Below are positions 61,871 through 64,000 of a stretch of DNA of 64,000 bases, one piece after another. Below the pieces are notes generated by a model. That model was not told where the DNA came from. It was given only the letters and a program-made list of their open reading frames with translations, and did no database searches. Source of the DNA: HK1 sp965202875 (GTDB taxonomy: Bacteria; Pseudomonadota; Gammaproteobacteria; HK1); the NCBI GenBank assembly GCA_965202875.1, contig OZ241870.1:3782001-3846000 (forward strand), given 5' to 3'. The first letter of the stretch is position 1; each line of letters begins with the position of its first letter. Both the position numbers and the translations under genes were made by a program.

Positions 61871-62614
61871 TCACCCGGCCTTGCGCCACTCGATCACCAC
61901 CGCGTTGACGAAGAGCCAGAACACGATGAGGGAGACGAAGTAGATCACGTCCCCCGCGTCGAGCACGCCCTTGCCGATCGCCTGGAAGCGGGTGAGGAAG
62001 CTGAAGGATCGGACCGCGTCCACGACGATCGCCGGCGCGATCGCGCCCACGAAGTCGAGCACCAGCGGGAAGCCGCTCAGGACGAAGCCGAGGCAGACCA
62101 CCCCGCTCACCACGAAGGCGATGACCTGGTTGCGGGTCAGGGCCGACATGCACGAGCCGATGGCGAGGAAGGCCCCGGCCATCAGCAGGCTGCCGGCATA
62201 ACCCGCGAGGATGACCCCGTTGTCGGGGTCGCCGAGGTAGTTGACGGTGATCCAGAGCGGGAACGTGAGGGAGAGGGCGATCGCGGTGAACTTCCACGCC
62301 GCGAGAAATTTCCCGAGCACGACTTCGGTGATGGTGACCGGCAGCGTGAACAGGAGCTCGATGGTGCCCGCGCGCCGTTCCTCCGCCCACAGCCGCATCG
62401 AGAGCGCTGGGATGAGAAAGAGGTAGAGCCAGGGGTGGAACTGGAAGAAGGCTTGCAGATCCGCCTGCCCGCGCTCGAAGAAGTTGCCGATGTAGAACGC
62501 GAAGATGCCGCTCAGGAACACGAAGATGGCGAGGAAGACGTAGGCGATCGGCGTCCCGAAGTACGCGGACAGCTCGCGCTTGTAGATGATCCAGACGTTG
62601 GCCATCGCGCTCAT
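61871..62614 (-). CDS. ABC-2 type permease, GldF-like (247 aa)
   Basis: Six-helix membrane subunit of the ABC transporter. It starts VWIIYKRELSAYFGTPIAYV and has the family block MRLWAEERRAGTIELLFTLP in the first cytoplasmic loop, where ABC-2 permeases meet their ATPase. Met4 (62605) is an alternative start. It lies 150 bp downstream of the ATPase gene and 157 bp upstream of the GldG-like gene, all in one direction. Confidence 0.93.
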   Translation of the reverse strand: MSAMANVWIIYKRELSAYFGTPIAYVFLAIFVFLSGIFAFYIGNFFERGQADLQAFFQFHPWLYLFLIPALSMRLWAEERRAGTIELLFTLPVTITEVVLGKFLAAWKFTAIALSLTFPLWITVNYLGDPDNGVILAGYAGSLLMAGAFLAIGSCMSALTRNQVIAFVVSGVVCLGFVLSGFPLVLDFVGAIAPAIVVDAVRSFSFLTRFQAIGKGVLDAGDVIYFVSLIVFWLFVNAVVIEWRKAG

Positions 62615-62764
62615 CGGCCTCCTGCCGTGCTCGTCCGCGCCCGGCGCGCGTCCGCCGGGCGGGAGGGTCGGGGGTGGCGGCGGGTCGGAGCGTTCCGGTG
62701 GATCCGGGCGTCCCCGCGAGTCCGGACGGATCCGTGCATCCCGACCCTCCGATGCGTCCGGGTC

Positions 62765-63724
62765 TCAATCATGGCCCGCGCCTCCCTCTCCGACGGTGAT
62801 CGCCCGGAACACGTCGTCCAGGCGGCCCCGTTCGACGTACATCCCGGTCACCTGCCATCCGTGCACGCGCGCCGCCTCGCCGGCCGGGCCGGCGAGGGAG
62901 GCCCCGCCGGCCGGGAAGAGCATCACCTCCAGTGCGCTCCCGGATTGCGCGCCCACCTCGACCAACGCCACGCCGGGGACGGCCTTGAGCGCGTCGACCA
63001 CGCTCGCGCTGCTCGCGTCCCCGACCGCCAGACCCAGCCGGAGCGCGTTGTGCGTCCGAGAGCGGCGCAGCAGCGCTTCCGGAGTCCCGTCGCTCACGAT
63101 CCGGCCGTTCGCGATGATCGTCGCCCGCGTGCAGACCGCCTCCACTTCTTCGAGGATGTGGGTCGAGAGCACGATCACCTTCTCCGCCGACATGCCGCGG
63201 ATGAGGGTGCGCACCTCGTGCTTCTGGTTCGGATCGAGGCCGTCGGTGGGCTCGTCGAGGATCAGGATGTGGGGGTCGTGCACGATGGCCTGGGCAAGCC
63301 CGACGCGCCGCTTGAATCCCTTGGAGAGCGTGTCGATCGGCATCTCCAGCACGGAGCCGAGGCTGACCCGATCGATCACGGATTCGATCCGTCGCCGGGC
63401 CTCCGCTCCCCGGAGCCCGCGGATCCCGGCGATGAAGCGCAGGAACGCGCGGGTGGTCATCTCGCCGTAGAGCGGCGCCCCCTCGGGCAGGTAGCCGATC
63501 CACCGCTTGACGTCCACGGGCTCCGCCGCCACGTCCACGCCGCCGATGCGGATCGTGCCGCCGTCCGGCGCGAGGAAGCCCGTCACCATCTTCATGGTGG
63601 TCGACTTCCCCGCCCCGTTCGGCCCGAGAAAGCCGAGGACCTCTCCGCGGCCCACGTCGAACGAGACGCCATCGACCGCGGTGAGCGATCCGAAGCGCTT
63701 CGTGAGGTTCCTGATCTCGATCAT
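62765..63724 (-). CDS. ABC transporter ATPase, GldA-like (319 aa)
   Basis: Cytoplasmic ATPase of the ABC-2 system. Walker A GPNGAGKS is at residues 34-41. The signature is a modified LSKGFKRRVGLAQAI in place of LSGGQ, normal for this subgroup. Walker B is ILILDEPTDGLD and the switch His is in VIVLSTHILEEVE. A C-terminal regulatory region of about 100 residues follows. It is the first gene of the operon GldA, GldF, GldG, DUF4340. Confidence 0.93.
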   Translation of the reverse strand: MIEIRNLTKRFGSLTAVDGVSFDVGRGEVLGFLGPNGAGKSTTMKMVTGFLAPDGGTIRIGGVDVAAEPVDVKRWIGYLPEGAPLYGEMTTRAFLRFIAGIRGLRGAEARRRIESVIDRVSLGSVLEMPIDTLSKGFKRRVGLAQAIVHDPHILILDEPTDGLDPNQKHEVRTLIRGMSAEKVIVLSTHILEEVEAVCTRATIIANGRIVSDGTPEALLRRSRTHNALRLGLAVGDASSASVVDALKAVPGVALVEVGAQSGSALEVMLFPAGGASLAGPAGEAARVHGWQVTGMYVERGRLDDVFRAITVGEGGAGHD

Positions 63725-63921
63725 GCGCGGTTCGACTCCTCAAGCCTCGCTGCACCCGTCGAAGCGTCGAGGCGCATGTGCCCCCGGCGCGCGTGGCCGG
63801 GACCGCCCCCCGCCCGCCTGGCCCGAAGCCTCGCGGCACGTCTCGGCGCCGGCCGGGCCCGACGAAGCTGCATCAATGGGGTTGCCCGGACGTATTTCAA
63901 CCCCCTTGCCGCTCCGGGGAT

Positions 63922-63950
63922 TTGACAATGACCACCCGGACACCCATATC
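63922..63950 (+). promoter_or_regulatory. Sigma-70-type promoter for the gene at the right edge
   Basis: A consensus -35 TTGACA (63922-63927), a 17-bp spacer and CATATC (63945-63950) as the -10. A gene with AGGAGG and ATG starts 36 bp further on. Confidence 0.6.
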
Positions 63951-63986
63951 CGGGCGCATCATTCGAACGGATCCAGGAGGAACACC

Positions 63987-64000
63987 ATGAACGACCAGGC
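63987..64000 (+). CDS. Start of an unknown gene, cut by the window edge
   Basis: The ATG at 63987 is placed 6 bp after AGGAGG and downstream of a good promoter. Only MNDQ is visible, so nothing can be said about its function. Confidence 0.6.

Overview
This is a high-GC Gram-negative chromosome segment, most likely from a gammaproteobacterium. Three things point that way: type Va autotransporters ending in a C-terminal Phe, ssb lying just downstream of a yajR-type MFS gene, and a GldA/GldF/GldG-like ABC operon with a DUF4340 partner. I cannot name a species. Dense intergenic repeats, IS remnants and hypermutable homopolymers are typical of host-associated or otherwise recombination-prone bacteria; that lifestyle is an inference.

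Positions 1-44,073 hold an array of seven giant autotransporter genes, all on the minus strand. They are called here A (partial, left edge), B, C, D, E, F and G. Each has a signal peptide, a repetitive beta-helix passenger and an almost invariant C-terminal beta-barrel; A is cut before its barrel. A-E share one passenger type and F-G share another. Each gene has two candidate starts, each with a Shine-Dalgarno-like sequence of varying quality. Between them lies a homopolymer on the coding strand: C7, C26, C32, C6, C24, G20 and an interrupted G6 for A to G. Where the tract is short (A, D, G) the upstream start is in frame with the gene, and it is also in frame in F. In B, C and E, with 24-32 nt tracts, it is out of frame as assembled. 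This is the layout expected of slipped-strand phase variation, and it is the main discovery in the window. D also carries a one-base frameshift in its passenger.

The spaces between the autotransporters hold duplicated modules and long perfect hairpins, a 128-residue unknown gene, a composite IS21/IS3 remnant, a Panacea antitoxin with a small membrane-protein partner, an M48 peptidase fragment and an Rpn-family nuclease.

Positions 44,277-47,455 return to core-genome content: class I fructose-bisphosphate aldolase, ssb and yajR. Positions 48,015-52,537 encode a complete polyamine-type ABC importer (ATPase, binding protein, two permeases). A three-domain protein resembling D-apionate lactonase follows. 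Positions 55,165-57,204 are a second small defence/toxin island: a Panacea antitoxin with a translationally coupled partner, a PIN-domain fragment, a truncated unknown gene and a DUF3883 tail. A 2-oxoglutarate/Fe(II) oxygenase and the four-gene GldA-F-G-DUF4340 operon (read leftwards from 63,724) follow. At the right edge a well-formed promoter and ribosome binding site introduce a plus-strand gene that is cut off by the window.
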